Positions 8,785 to 16,866 of a stretch of 64,000 nucleotides of DNA are shown here, piece after piece. Under the pieces are notes generated by a model, which worked only from the letters and a program-made list of their open reading frames with translations, was not told where the DNA came from and searched no databases. Position 1 is the stretch's first letter; every line of letters starts with the position of its first letter. Origin of the DNA: an uncultured Clostridia bacterium (lineage in GTDB: Bacteria; Bacillota; Clostridia; Oscillospirales; Acutalibacteraceae); the NCBI GenBank assembly GCA_947627345.1, contig CANQVS010000005.1:1-64000 (forward strand). Direction: 5' to 3'. The translations under genes were made by a program, and so were the position numbers.

Positions 8785-8950
8785 AGCACTACCTCACATA
8801 CATAGTATCATAAAATTCACAAAAGGGCAAGCTATTAACTTCTTATTATTAAACAAAAATATCAGCTGATAATTAGTTAAAATGCCCACAAAACCTGAAA
8901 ATTCAGACTTTTAAAAGCATAATTTAATACTTTGCGGACAAAAGTACAAA

Positions 8951-8972
8951 AGCGCGCAAATAAAAGCGCGCT
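8951..8972 (-). terminator. Terminator of nth
   Basis: AGCGCGC (8951-8957) and GCGCGCT (8966-8972) form a 7-bp GC-only stem with an 8-base loop; on the minus strand it is followed by TTTGTACTTTT. It lies 3 bases after the nth stop. Confidence 0.8.
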
Positions 8973-8975
8973 CTC

Positions 8976-9602
8976 TTAAATTTTCTTCCTGCAAAATTCA
9001 TTCATACAGCAACGCTCGCAGTGCGGTTTTCTCGCCGTACAGACCGCGCGTCCGTGCAAAACAATTCTGTGGCAAAAATCGTTGCTCTCCTTTGGAGGGA
9101 GAAGCTCTCTCAGGACGAACTCTATTTTTTTCGCGTCCTTAAGCTCGTGAAGTCCGAGCCTGCGCGTAAGGCGGATACAATGGGTATCGACAACAACGGC
9201 AGGTTTTTTGTAAATATCTCCCACGATTAAATTAGCGGTCTTTCTTCCTATTCCCGGAAGCCTTGTAAGGCTTTCGATGCTGTCGGGAACCTTTCCGTCA
9301 AACTCCTCGACAAGCATTTTCGCCATTGCCACAATATCCCTGCTTTTCGTTTTATAAAGCCCGCAGCTCTTTATATATTCGGAAACCTCCTCGGGCGTGG
9401 AATCGGCAAAATCCTCGGCGGTCTTAAACCGCTCAAAAAGCGCGGGGGTTACAAGGTTCACCCTCGCGTCGGTGCATTGGGCGGCAAGGCGCGTCGCGAT
9501 TAAAAGCTGGAGGGGGTCCGTATATGTAAGAGAACAAACCGCATCGGGGTACTCCTTTTTAAGCGCATCTACCGCGCTCAGAGCAATCTTCTTTTTCGTC
9601 AT
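8976..9602 (-). CDS. nth: Endonuclease III, base-excision repair glycosylase/lyase
   Basis: Removes oxidised pyrimidines and cuts the abasic site. At 208 residues it is the usual size. The helix-hairpin-helix LPGIGRKTAN contains the catalytic lysine, and the following VVVDTHCIRL holds the catalytic aspartate. The C-terminus carries the iron-sulphur ligand pattern Cys-x6-Cys-x2-Cys-x5-Cys (from CTARKPHCERC to the final Cys). It is a single-gene unit between a divergent HAD gene and its own terminator. A TATAAT box lies at 9621-9626 on the minus strand with only a weak -35 box, and AGAGGTGG precedes the ATG. Confidence 0.96.
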   Translation of the reverse strand: MTKKKIALSAVDALKKEYPDAVCSLTYTDPLQLLIATRLAAQCTDARVNLVTPALFERFKTAEDFADSTPEEVSEYIKSCGLYKTKSRDIVAMAKMLVEEFDGKVPDSIESLTRLPGIGRKTANLIVGDIYKKPAVVVDTHCIRLTRRLGLHELKDAKKIEFVLRELLPPKESNDFCHRIVLHGRAVCTARKPHCERCCMNEFCRKKI

Positions 9603-9657
9603 CTTACCACCTCTTTTACAATTATACCATAATATTTATAAAATTGAAACATTACGG

Positions 9658-9686
9658 TTGACATAAATCTCTAAGACCGTTAAAAT
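9658..9686 (+). promoter_or_regulatory. SigA promoter of the HAD hydrolase
   Basis: TTGACA (9658-9663) is perfect, TAAAAT (9681-9686) has one mismatch, and the spacer is 17 bases. The leader is short, about 30 bases, with GAAAGGGAAAA before the ATG. Confidence 0.8.
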
Positions 9687-9721
9687 TAATACATAAATAT
9701 AAATTTTGAAAGGGAAAAGCT

Positions 9722-10450
9722 ATGTTTAAAAACTACGTTTTCGATTTGTACGGCACTCTTATAGATTTAAACACTGATGAATGGAACGAGGAGCTTTGGG
9801 AAAAGCTTTCTATTCTCTACCGCTACAAAAATGCCGAATATTCGGGTGAGGAAATTCACGAAAAATACCTTGAATTTGTTGATGACGAAAAGAAAAAGGT
9901 CAAAAAACGCTTTCCCGAGTACAAATTTATCGACATAAAAATAGAAAAGGTTTTTAAAAGACTTTTTACCGAAAAGAATGTAAAAGCAACGGCAAAGGAA
10001 ATTGATTTGATATGCACGGCGTTTCGGTGCTTTTCGACTAAATATATAAAGCTGTACGACGGAGTTTATGACCTTTTGGATACTCTCAAGGCAAAGGGCA
10101 AAAAGGTTTATCTCCTCTCAAACGCACAGAGGAAATTTACGGAAAACGAGATTAATATGTTCGGACTTGCGAAGTATTTTGACGGAATTTTCATCAGCTC
10201 GGATGAGGAATGTTCAAAACCCGATAAGCATTTTTATGACGCGCTTATTGAGAGATACTCGCTTAAAAAAAGCGAAACGATTATGATAGGAAACGACCAT
10301 ATTTCCGATATTAAGGGAGCCTTTGACGCAGGAATTAAAAGCCTGTATATAAACCAGAGCATAAGCCCTGAAATCGAGGGAAAACTTTTGGCTGACTTTA
10401 AGGTTATGGACGGAGATGTTTTTAAAATCAAGCAACTCATTTTGAAGTAA
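9722..10450 (+). CDS. HAD-superfamily phosphatase (YjjG-like)
   Basis: Probable soluble phosphatase for nucleotides or other small phosphates. HAD motif I is FDLYGTLID (residues 7-15) with Tyr in place of the more usual second-position residue; motif II is LLSNAQ near 132-137; the motif III lysine is in CSKPDKHFY near 164; motif IV is IGNDHISDIKGA near 193-204. The helical cap between motifs I and II gives a type C1 layout. It is monocistronic and ends at the terminator at 10465. The substrate cannot be told from sequence. Confidence 0.88.
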   Translation: MFKNYVFDLYGTLIDLNTDEWNEELWEKLSILYRYKNAEYSGEEIHEKYLEFVDDEKKKVKKRFPEYKFIDIKIEKVFKRLFTEKNVKATAKEIDLICTAFRCFSTKYIKLYDGVYDLLDTLKAKGKKVYLLSNAQRKFTENEINMFGLAKYFDGIFISSDEECSKPDKHFYDALIERYSLKKSETIMIGNDHISDIKGAFDAGIKSLYINQSISPEIEGKLLADFKVMDGDVFKIKQLILK

Positions 10451-10464
10451 ATAACACAAAAATT

Positions 10465-10521
10465 AAACCCCCAACGTATTTTTATCTGAAGTGAGATAAA
10501 AACATAAACGTTGGGGTTTTT
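10465..10521 (+). terminator. Terminator T1 (CCCCAACG type), first of three copies
   Basis: CCCCAACGT and ACGTTGGGG form the foot, TTTTTATCT and AGATAAAAA the upper stem, and a T5 run follows. The same sequence with one or two changes recurs at 10716-10775 and 13494-13552, so this terminator is itself a repeated module. Confidence 0.85.
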
Positions 10522-10715
10522 AATTAAGAATTAAGAATTAGATTTTAAAGATAACCCTTTTATTTCCTATTCAAAACAGATAGAAAGGAAAAGCTTATAA
10601 AAAGTCTATCGCAGAACCTTTCCTTTCTATCCAAAACAAGATATAGACAGAAACGTCTGGGGGAGATGAAATTCAGAGAGGGACTGCAATGTATGATGTG
10701 GAAATGTAAAAAATT
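10521..10715 (+). repeat. Intergenic repeat cluster 2 (one core, orientation B)
   Basis: AATTAAGAATTAAGAATTA (10522-10540) is followed by an L hairpin (about 10563-10591), the linker AAAAAGTCTATCGCAGAACC (from 10599) and one core in orientation B to about 10712. Terminators T1 and T2 flank it. The ATTAAAT at its right end runs straight into T2. No gene lies in 10451-10871. Confidence 0.9.
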
Positions 10716-10775
10716 AAATCCCCAACGTATTTTTTATCCGAAGTGAGATAAAAACATAAACGTTGGGGTTTTTTT
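10716..10775 (+). terminator. Terminator T2 (CCCCAACG type), second copy
   Basis: CCCCAACGT (10720-10728) pairs with ACGTTGGGG (10760-10768); an inner TTTTTATC/GATAAAAA stem and a run of seven T follow the T1 design. It separates repeat cluster 2 from the response-regulator promoter. Confidence 0.85.
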
Positions 10776-10823
10776 AATTAAAAATTAAGAAGTTTAATAC
10801 TTTTTTCTTAATGTAATTTTTTA

Positions 10824-10853
10824 TATAATAGTAAACGTAAAACGTTAACGTTT
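10824..10853 (+). promoter_or_regulatory. -10 box and 14-bp palindrome before the response regulator
   Basis: TATAAT lies at 10824-10829 with no convincing -35 box. It is followed by TAAACGT and then a perfect palindrome AAACGTTAACGTTT at 10840-10853. A weak core promoter plus a palindrome at the expected transcript start suggests control by a bound regulator, perhaps the response regulator itself. AAGGAGGA at 10861-10868 is the ribosome site. Confidence 0.55.
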
Positions 10854-10871
10854 AAAGACTAAGGAGGATTT

Positions 10872-11570
10872 ATGTACAATATATTAATATGCGACGACGA
10901 ACAGGACATCGTAAATGCGCTGAAAATTTATTTAAACAATCCCGAATACAAACTTTTCGAGGCAAATGACGGACAGCAGGCGTTAAATTTCATTGAAAAT
11001 GAGGATATTCACCTTGTGCTAATGGATATTATGATGCCTAAGCTCGACGGAATTTGTGCGACTGTAAAATTGAGAGAAAAAAGTAATATCCCCGTAATAT
11101 TTTTAACGGCAAAAGGCGAAGATACGGATAAAATCCTTGGACTTGACGTCGGCGCCGACGATTATATAACAAAACCGTTTAACCCCGTCGAGGTTTGCGC
11201 GAGAGTGCGCTCACAACTCAGAAGATATTTTAAACTCGGCTCTGGAGAAATTAAAAACGAAGTCTACACCGCAGGCGCGATTGAGCTTAACGACCGTACA
11301 AAATCCGTCACCGTCAACGGAAACGAGGTAACGCTCACTCGAAAGGAATACGAAATTTTAAAGCTTTTAATTTCAAATCGCGGAAAAGTTTTTTCTCCGA
11401 AAGAAATTTACATAAAAATCTGGAACGAAAAACCCTACGGCTCGGAAAATACTGTTGCGGTACATATTCGCCACTTGAGAGAAAAGATTGAAATTGACCC
11501 GTCAAACCCAAGATATTTAAAGCTTATTTTCGGTCAGGGGTATAAGATTGAGAAAGGAAGGGACATATGA
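10872..11570 (+). CDS. OmpR/PhoB-type response regulator
   Basis: DNA-binding output protein of a two-component system. The receiver domain (1-115) has the acidic pair Asp8-Asp9, phosphoacceptor Asp52, Thr79 and Lys101 in place. The winged-helix domain (about 135-232) ends in the typical AVHIRHLREKIE recognition region. Overall it is closest in look to VanR-like regulators. The stop overlaps the kinase start by 4 bases (ATGA), so the two are translationally coupled. A 14-bp palindrome upstream suggests autoregulation. Confidence 0.93.
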   Translation: MYNILICDDEQDIVNALKIYLNNPEYKLFEANDGQQALNFIENEDIHLVLMDIMMPKLDGICATVKLREKSNIPVIFLTAKGEDTDKILGLDVGADDYITKPFNPVEVCARVRSQLRRYFKLGSGEIKNEVYTAGAIELNDRTKSVTVNGNEVTLTRKEYEILKLLISNRGKVFSPKEIYIKIWNEKPYGSENTVAVHIRHLREKIEIDPSNPRYLKLIFGQGYKIEKGRDI

Positions 11571-13483
11571 AAATTTTAGATAAAATAAAAAGAAAAAGAG
11601 GCTGTAAAATCCCACTTATAAACAAAATATGGGCAAAAGTTATTGCGTTCATACTGGCGGTTTTATGCCCTGTTATTTCGGCGTTTTGCGTTTTTTCGGC
11701 TGTTGAAATGTGCCGACAAAACCTCTACACAACTCCGAAAGACAATTATTTGTATTCAGCCTACAACGGAACTGCGAGCAACGCAACCGATACTTTGGTT
11801 CAGCTTTTGCTCAATAACAAAACAGCAGAAGCCGAAAATTTTTGCAAAACTCACAATATATCGGAATTTACTCTTTTAGACGATAAATCAAATGCGCTTT
11901 GGTCCTACAGTTTTGATTTCAAAAGCGAAGTTTTTACATATAATCAGAAGCAGAAATGGGACATTAAAAATACAAATTTTAAAATTACAAAAAGCATTAA
12001 AAAGAATATAAAATACGCTACATCAAAGATTTCCGTTCCCGTTATTCCGATTTACGACGACGGCTTCAAATTTGTATATAATATGGTAAACATCGCCTAC
12101 GCGAACCTCTATTTAATTTATTTTTACGCATTGGTTTCTGCAGTGCTTTTCATATCCTGTGTTGTATTTTTACTGTGCAGTGCAGGACATAAAAAGGGCT
12201 TTGAAAAGGTACAGCCAAGCTGGGGATATAAAATTCCGTTCGATTTAATTACGGCAGTATCGGCATTATTCGTGATTTTAAATGTTAAAACACTTGCCCC
12301 CGAAGCCTCAAATAATTTTGTGCTGTACGCTTTAGAAATCGGCGTTGAGTTTTTGATAATAGTTCTCAGCTGGTTAATGAGCTTTGCAACTCGGATAAAA
12401 CTCGGAAAATGGTGGAAAAATACGTTAATTTTCAGATTTCTTAAAATTTTAAAGAAGCTGTGTTTAAGCGTTAATAAAATTCCTGTCATTTGGAAAACCG
12501 CGCTTTTGCTTGCGGTTATCAGCCTGATTGAATTTATTTTTCTTTGTGCCTTTTATTTTAACAGCAATATTTTTCTTTTGTGGTTTTTTGAAAAGCTTGT
12601 TATTGTTCCGTTTACGCTTTACGTCGCTTATAATATGAAAAAGCTTTTATTTGCCGGCAAGGCGCTCGCGTACGGCGAACACAACTACAATATTGACGTA
12701 TCAAAATTTCACGGAGATTTTAAGGTTCACGCGGAAAATTTAAATAGCATTTCACTCGGAATTAACCGCGCCGTTAACGAGCAGATGAAAAGCGAAAGAA
12801 TGAAAACGGAGCTGATTACAAATGTTTCCCACGATATAAAAACTCCGCTGACTTCTATTATTAATTATGCGGAATTAATAGGTAAAGAAAAGACCGAAAA
12901 TAAAAAAATCAGTGAATATAGCGAAGTTCTTACGCGCCAGTCTACCCGTCTTAAAAGGTTGATTGAGGATTTAGTCGAAGCATCAAAGGCTTCAAGCGGT
13001 AACCTTGACATAAAGCTTTCGCCCTGCAACGCGGATATTATTTTCACTCAAATTTCAGGCGAATACGAAGAAAATCTAAAAAAAGCGGATTTATCACTTG
13101 TGATTGACAAACCCTCATATCCTGTTCCGATTATGGCGGACGGACGCAGGCTTTGGAGAGTTTTTGACAATCTTATGAACAATATCTGCAAATATTCCCA
13201 ACCTTCAACCAGAGTTTACCTCTCGCTTGAAAAGAAGGGAAATGAAGCGGTAATAAGCTTTAAGAATACATCGCGCGAACCTCTTAATATTAATCCTACC
13301 GAGCTTTTTGAACGCTTTGTGCGAGCAGATAAGTCGCGAAACAGCGACGGAAACGGTCTCGGACTTTCTATAGCAAAGGACCTTACTCAACTGCAAAACG
13401 GTACTCTTGAAATTTTTATTGACGGCGATTTATTTAAGGCGGTTTTAACCTTTCCCATACTAAATAAAGCGAAAAACATTTAA
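11567..13483 (+). CDS. Membrane sensor histidine kinase with several membrane segments
   Basis: Partner kinase of the preceding regulator. A membrane segment at about 22-47 is followed by a predicted extracellular part of about 130 residues (to about 175). Further hydrophobic segments lie near 180-204, 223-243, 255-275, 308-330 and 335-358. Then come a HisKA helix with His422 in NVSHDIKTPLTS, the N-box DNLMNNICKY near 533-542, and the G-box DGNGLGLSIA near 593-602. The multi-spanning input module is larger than in VanS-type kinases and I do not recognise its ligand. The gene ends 11 bases before terminator T3. Confidence 0.9.
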   Translation: MKILDKIKRKRGCKIPLINKIWAKVIAFILAVLCPVISAFCVFSAVEMCRQNLYTTPKDNYLYSAYNGTASNATDTLVQLLLNNKTAEAENFCKTHNISEFTLLDDKSNALWSYSFDFKSEVFTYNQKQKWDIKNTNFKITKSIKKNIKYATSKISVPVIPIYDDGFKFVYNMVNIAYANLYLIYFYALVSAVLFISCVVFLLCSAGHKKGFEKVQPSWGYKIPFDLITAVSALFVILNVKTLAPEASNNFVLYALEIGVEFLIIVLSWLMSFATRIKLGKWWKNTLIFRFLKILKKLCLSVNKIPVIWKTALLLAVISLIEFIFLCAFYFNSNIFLLWFFEKLVIVPFTLYVAYNMKKLLFAGKALAYGEHNYNIDVSKFHGDFKVHAENLNSISLGINRAVNEQMKSERMKTELITNVSHDIKTPLTSIINYAELIGKEKTENKKISEYSEVLTRQSTRLKRLIEDLVEASKASSGNLDIKLSPCNADIIFTQISGEYEENLKKADLSLVIDKPSYPVPIMADGRRLWRVFDNLMNNICKYSQPSTRVYLSLEKKGNEAVISFKNTSREPLNINPTELFERFVRADKSRNSDGNGLGLSIAKDLTQLQNGTLEIFIDGDLFKAVLTFPILNKAKNI

Positions 13484-13493
13484 AAATTATTAT

Positions 13494-13552
13494 AAAACCC
13501 CAAACGTATTTTTTATCCGAAGTGAGATAAAAACATAAACGTTGGGGTTTTT
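13494..13552 (+). terminator. Terminator T3 (CCCCAACG type), third copy
   Basis: CCCCAAACGT (13498-13507) pairs with ACGTTGGGG (13539-13547) with one bulged A, the inner stem is as in T1 and T2, and TTTTT follows. It ends the two-component operon. Confidence 0.85.
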
Positions 13553-13737
13553 AATTAAGAATTAAATTTAAAGGCAACCTTTTAATTCCTATTCAAATTA
13601 GATTTAGAGGAAATCTTCTAAAAAATCTACCGCAGAACCTATCCTCCATATCCAAAATGAGACAGGGGCACAACTGTATGGGGGATATGAAATTCAGAGA
13701 GGGACTGCAATGTCTGACGTGGAGATATAAAAAATTA
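13553..13737 (+). repeat. Intergenic repeat cluster 3 (one core, orientation B)
   Basis: Same order as cluster 2: terminator, AATTAAGAATTAAA, L hairpin (about 13576-13602), linker AAAAATCTACCGCAGAACC, and a core ending in GGAGATATAAAAAATTAA. The final TTA (13735-13737) is the complement of the ddh stop codon, so the outer end of the repeat forms the end of ddh. Confidence 0.9.
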
Positions 13738-14712
13738 AAGTAATTGTGCTCTTAATTTTTCGCCTGATTTCGGAGAGAGATAAGCGGGCGCGATGTCAAA
13801 TACCGTCTTTGCGCCTGTTACGCCCTCACGGTTTAATCTGTAAACCGCTCTCGCGTACGCAACTAAAACTGCTCCCGTAAATTCGGGGTTTGAGTCGAGT
13901 TTGAGGCTGTATTCGATAACGTGTTTGTTGTCGCCCGTTTTTCCCGAATAGATAACCGAACCGCCGTGGGGAAGTCCGCTGTGGTCCTTTTTCATTTCCT
14001 GTTCGCTTATAAAATAAACTGTCGTATCATAATCGGAAAAATAGTTCGGCATAGTTTTAATTTCGTTCTCTATTTTAGCCTTGTCCGCGCCGTCTTCTGC
14101 GACTACAAAGCACTCTCTTAAATGCTTGTCACGGGTTGAAAGCTCGGGGTTTTTACCCTCTCTGACCGCTTTGAGAGAGGACTCGACAGGAATTGTGTAC
14201 TGTCTTGCGTCCTTAACGCCCTCGATACGTCTAATCGCGTCGGAATGTCCCTGACTTACGCCTTTTCCCCAGAATGTGTAGTCCTTTCCATCGGGCAAAA
14301 CCGCGCTTGCATAAAGACGGCTCAACGAGAACATTCCGGGGTCCCAGCCAACTGAAATAATGCCGATTTTCCCGCCCTTTTTAGCGGATTTGTCAACATT
14401 ATCAAAGTGAGCGGGAATATTTGCGTGAGTATCAAAGCTGTCGACAACATTGTAGAGTTTTGCGTATTTCGGGGTCATTTCGGGTAAATCTGTAGCCGAC
14501 CCTCCGCAGATTATCAGAACGTCAATATCTTCTCTGCCGTTTTCAAGCTCCTTTGCCGAACGAACAGGAACGTCCTCGGAGTCGATTTTTAAATCGGCAG
14601 GATTTCTGCGTGTGTAAACTCCCTCAAGCTCAACATCGGGGCTTTGCTTAACAGCTTTTTCGACGCCTTTGCCGAGATTTCCGTAGCCCAAAATTCCTAT
14701 TTTAATGCTCAT
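13735..14712 (-). CDS. ddh: meso-diaminopimelate D-dehydrogenase
   Basis: NADPH-dependent enzyme making meso-diaminopimelate directly from tetrahydrodipicolinate, for lysine and peptidoglycan. The 325 residues start with a Rossmann motif, GILGYGNLGKG, and contain the family segments VDSFDTHANIP, SVGWDPGMFSLSR, GKGVSQGHSDAIRRI, LPHGGSVI and LDSNPEFTGAVLVAYARA. The protein is full length. Its stop codon lies in the outer AAAAATTAA of repeat cluster 3. It is convergent with the two-component operon, has its own promoter at 14744-14772, and GGAGCG precedes the ATG. Confidence 0.96.
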   Translation of the reverse strand: MSIKIGILGYGNLGKGVEKAVKQSPDVELEGVYTRRNPADLKIDSEDVPVRSAKELENGREDIDVLIICGGSATDLPEMTPKYAKLYNVVDSFDTHANIPAHFDNVDKSAKKGGKIGIISVGWDPGMFSLSRLYASAVLPDGKDYTFWGKGVSQGHSDAIRRIEGVKDARQYTIPVESSLKAVREGKNPELSTRDKHLRECFVVAEDGADKAKIENEIKTMPNYFSDYDTTVYFISEQEMKKDHSGLPHGGSVIYSGKTGDNKHVIEYSLKLDSNPEFTGAVLVAYARAVYRLNREGVTGAKTVFDIAPAYLSPKSGEKLRAQLL

Positions 14713-14743
14713 ATATATCGCTCCTTTTAAAGTTTACGTGCTA

Positions 14744-14772
14744 ATTGTATCACAAGTTAACCCCCTACACAA
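14744..14772 (-). promoter_or_regulatory. Promoter of ddh, similar to that of the YjbR gene
   Basis: On the minus strand TTGTGT (14767-14772), a 17-base spacer, and TGATACAAT with an extended -10 (TACAAT at 14744-14749). About three quarters of a 51-base stretch through the ribosome site matches the promoter at 15199-15227. Confidence 0.6.
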
Positions 14773-14779
14773 GCGTGAT

Positions 14780-15169
14780 TTAAAGGTCTTTTTCTTTTCG
14801 AGCGTTTTTTATTTTTACATCCGTCAGCTCAAAGCTTATATCAAGGAGCATTTTAATTTTGTCGTCTGTCACACTGCCGTCTAAAGCAATTGTTATCCAG
14901 TTATCCTTACTCATATGATACGCGGGGAAAAATCCGCTTTCCAAGAGCAAATCCCCTATCATAATCGGGTCGCACTTCAGGTTTACAATACTTAAAAATC
15001 CTTTGTCCGACAGACCCAGTTTTTCCTTTGGAATATCCATAATCAAAGCAAACCATTTTTTGTTGCTTATGTGCCGAAACACCTCGTAATTAGGATATTT
15101 AATCCACGGAAAATCGGGCTCTGTATTGTAGTTTTCAGTTATATATGTTTCTAATTCCGTTCTTCTCAT
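14780..15169 (-). CDS. MmcQ/YjbR family protein
   Basis: Small protein of the YjbR/CyaY-like fold, often annotated as DNA-binding but without a proven general role. The 129 residues contain the family landmarks: the start MRRTELETYI, the segment KWFALIMDIPKEKLGL, and SKDNWITIALDG near the C-terminus. It lies 67 bases upstream of ddh on the same strand with a separate promoter that closely resembles the ddh promoter, which suggests parallel control. Upstream is repeat cluster 4. Confidence 0.85.
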   Translation of the reverse strand: MRRTELETYITENYNTEPDFPWIKYPNYEVFRHISNKKWFALIMDIPKEKLGLSDKGFLSIVNLKCDPIMIGDLLLESGFFPAYHMSKDNWITIALDGSVTDDKIKMLLDISFELTDVKIKNARKEKDL

Positions 15170-15198
15170 TTTTCACACCTTTTATATTTTATGTGTCA

Positions 15199-15227
15199 AT
15201 TGTATCATAGCTTATCCTCGTATACAA
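15199..15227 (-). promoter_or_regulatory. Promoter of the YjbR-family gene
   Basis: On the minus strand TTGTAT (15222-15227), 17 bases, TACAAT (15199-15204) preceded by TGA as an extended -10. It begins only 11 bases from the edge of repeat cluster 4. Confidence 0.6.
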
Positions 15228-15237
15228 GCTGTGAATT

Positions 15238-15791
15238 TAAGAATTAAGAGTTAAGAATTAAATTTGTGGATAACCTTTTATTTCCTATTCAAAACAAATA
15301 GAAAGGAAAAGTTTTAAAAAGTCTAAAAAGTCTACCGAAGAACCTGTCCTTTCTATCCAAAACAAGACAGTGGCAAAAATGTCTGGGGGAGATGAATTGT
15401 CCGAGGGGGACTGCACGGACTGATGTGAAGATATAAAAATTAAGAACTAAGAGTTATGAATTAAGTTTTGAAGATAAACGTTTAATTCCTTTTCAAATCG
15501 GATTTAGAGGAAATATTTTTAATAAGTCTATAGCAGAACCTGTCCTCCCTATCTAAAACAAGACAGGGGCAAAAAGGTTTGGGGGAGATGAATTTCAGAG
15601 AGGGACTGCAATGTCTGACGTGAAGATATAAAAAATTAATCTCCCTATCTAAAGTTAGATAGGGAGAAAATTTATATATAAAGTTTTTTCGCTAAACCTT
15701 TCCTCCCTATCCAAAACAAGACAGGGGCGCAGAGGTTTGGGGGATATGCTTTTCAGAGAGAACTGCAATGTATGATGAGGATATTTAAAAA
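15238..15791 (+). repeat. Intergenic repeat cluster 4 (three cores, orientation B)
   Basis: Two complete units of AATTAAG run, L hairpin and core are followed by one H1-core unit. Cores lie at about 15325-15437, 15521-15635 and 15682-15789; H1 is at 15640-15667. The right edge, ATATTTAAAAATTAA, contains the stop codon of the tail-like gene. The cores read in orientation A along the direction in which that gene is transcribed. Confidence 0.9.
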
Positions 15792-16811
15792 TTAATTTTC
15801 AAGAGCAGAAATTTTTTGATTTATTTGGGTAATTGAGTCATCTATCCTTTTGATTGCAAGCTTTATCTGCTCAACAGCATAGTTATGCTCGCAGACCGTA
15901 TTATAAACTTCATAAACCGCACCGCTTGTAATGCCGACATTACTTCCCTCAGTAGGACGTGTGTCAAGAGGAATTTCAAGCTGTTTGTTTATTGAGGAAA
16001 TGTCACTTTGCATCTGTGAGATTGTGCTGTCTATTCTATTTATGTCAAGCATTGTCTGCACCAATGTTGCATTAATCCTATCAACTTTGTCGTTAACTAC
16101 ATAGACAGCCCCGCTCGTGATTCCGTTCGTACTGCTTTTTACAGGTTCCGTGTCAAGGGGAACTTCGAGCTGTTCGTTTATATCGCTTACGCTTTCCTGA
16201 AGTTGGGAAATTGAAGAATCAATTCTTCTGATTGCAAGTTTAATCTGCTCATTCGCGTAATTGTGCTCACATACGGTTTTATAGATTTCATAAACCGCTC
16301 CGCTTGTAATTCCGAACGTACTGCCCTCTTTCGGTTCTGTATCAAGAGGAATTTCAAGGAGTTGATTTACAATGTCCTTTTCCTTTTCCAAAAGCTCGTT
16401 AAGATACTTTTCGTGGTACAAAAATTCTGAATTCTCTTTGTTGTTGTAAACGTCCGAAAATTCTATGGAAGTATTAACAATTACGTTCGTTTCATCGCTG
16501 TGAAAAACCAGTCCGCTCGAATTGGACGCTTTAATCTGCATTTTCACAACTCCGTCCTTATAAATCTGGTCGCTGGTGACGTTCCAAGTAAGCTTTGTTC
16601 CTCCCTCAATAACTTCGCTGTCTAAAAGAAAGAAGTTAGTTGTACCATCGTCAAATAGAAGATACATTCTGTATATCAGGCTGATGTCCGAAATGTCTTC
16701 GACAAAAAATTCTTTAACCGCCGAAAGATTATCTCCCGCATGTCCTATATATGCCTCATTGCAGGGTACAATAATTTTTCCGTCCTGCTTAATTGTAATC
16801 ATTTTATTCAC
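15792..16811 (-). CDS. Orphan phage-tail-like protein with three 63-residue repeats
   Basis: I cannot name the function. The first 120 residues resemble the N-terminal beta-rich part of phage baseplate upper proteins (a short binding-sheet motif IKQDGKIIVP, then DDGTTNFFLLDSEVIEGG and LTWNVTSDQIYKDG). A linker helix (about 128-150) precedes three tandem repeats at 151-213, 214-276 and 277-339. Each begins LE(I/V)PLDT.P and GITSGAVY and ends in a heptad-like helix (IKLAI.RID.SI.Q). The GSTNG-TSGAVY motif is common in phage fibres. Repeats 1 and 3 are closer to each other than to 2. There are no phage neighbours; repeat clusters flank it on both sides. AGGAGGTGAATAAA precedes the ATG. Confidence 0.7.
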   Translation of the reverse strand: MNKMITIKQDGKIIVPCNEAYIGHAGDNLSAVKEFFVEDISDISLIYRMYLLFDDGTTNFFLLDSEVIEGGTKLTWNVTSDQIYKDGVVKMQIKASNSSGLVFHSDETNVIVNTSIEFSDVYNNKENSEFLYHEKYLNELLEKEKDIVNQLLEIPLDTEPKEGSTFGITSGAVYEIYKTVCEHNYANEQIKLAIRRIDSSISQLQESVSDINEQLEVPLDTEPVKSSTNGITSGAVYVVNDKVDRINATLVQTMLDINRIDSTISQMQSDISSINKQLEIPLDTRPTEGSNVGITSGAVYEVYNTVCEHNYAVEQIKLAIKRIDDSITQINQKISALEN

Positions 16812-16866
16812 CTCCTATTATCCCTGCGAAAAAAAGAAAAATTGCATAAATTTACGCAATAGGAGT

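Noticed and set aside
15792..16811. Prophage remnant
   Set aside because: Only one tail-like gene is present, with no integrase, capsid, terminase or lysis genes within the window.
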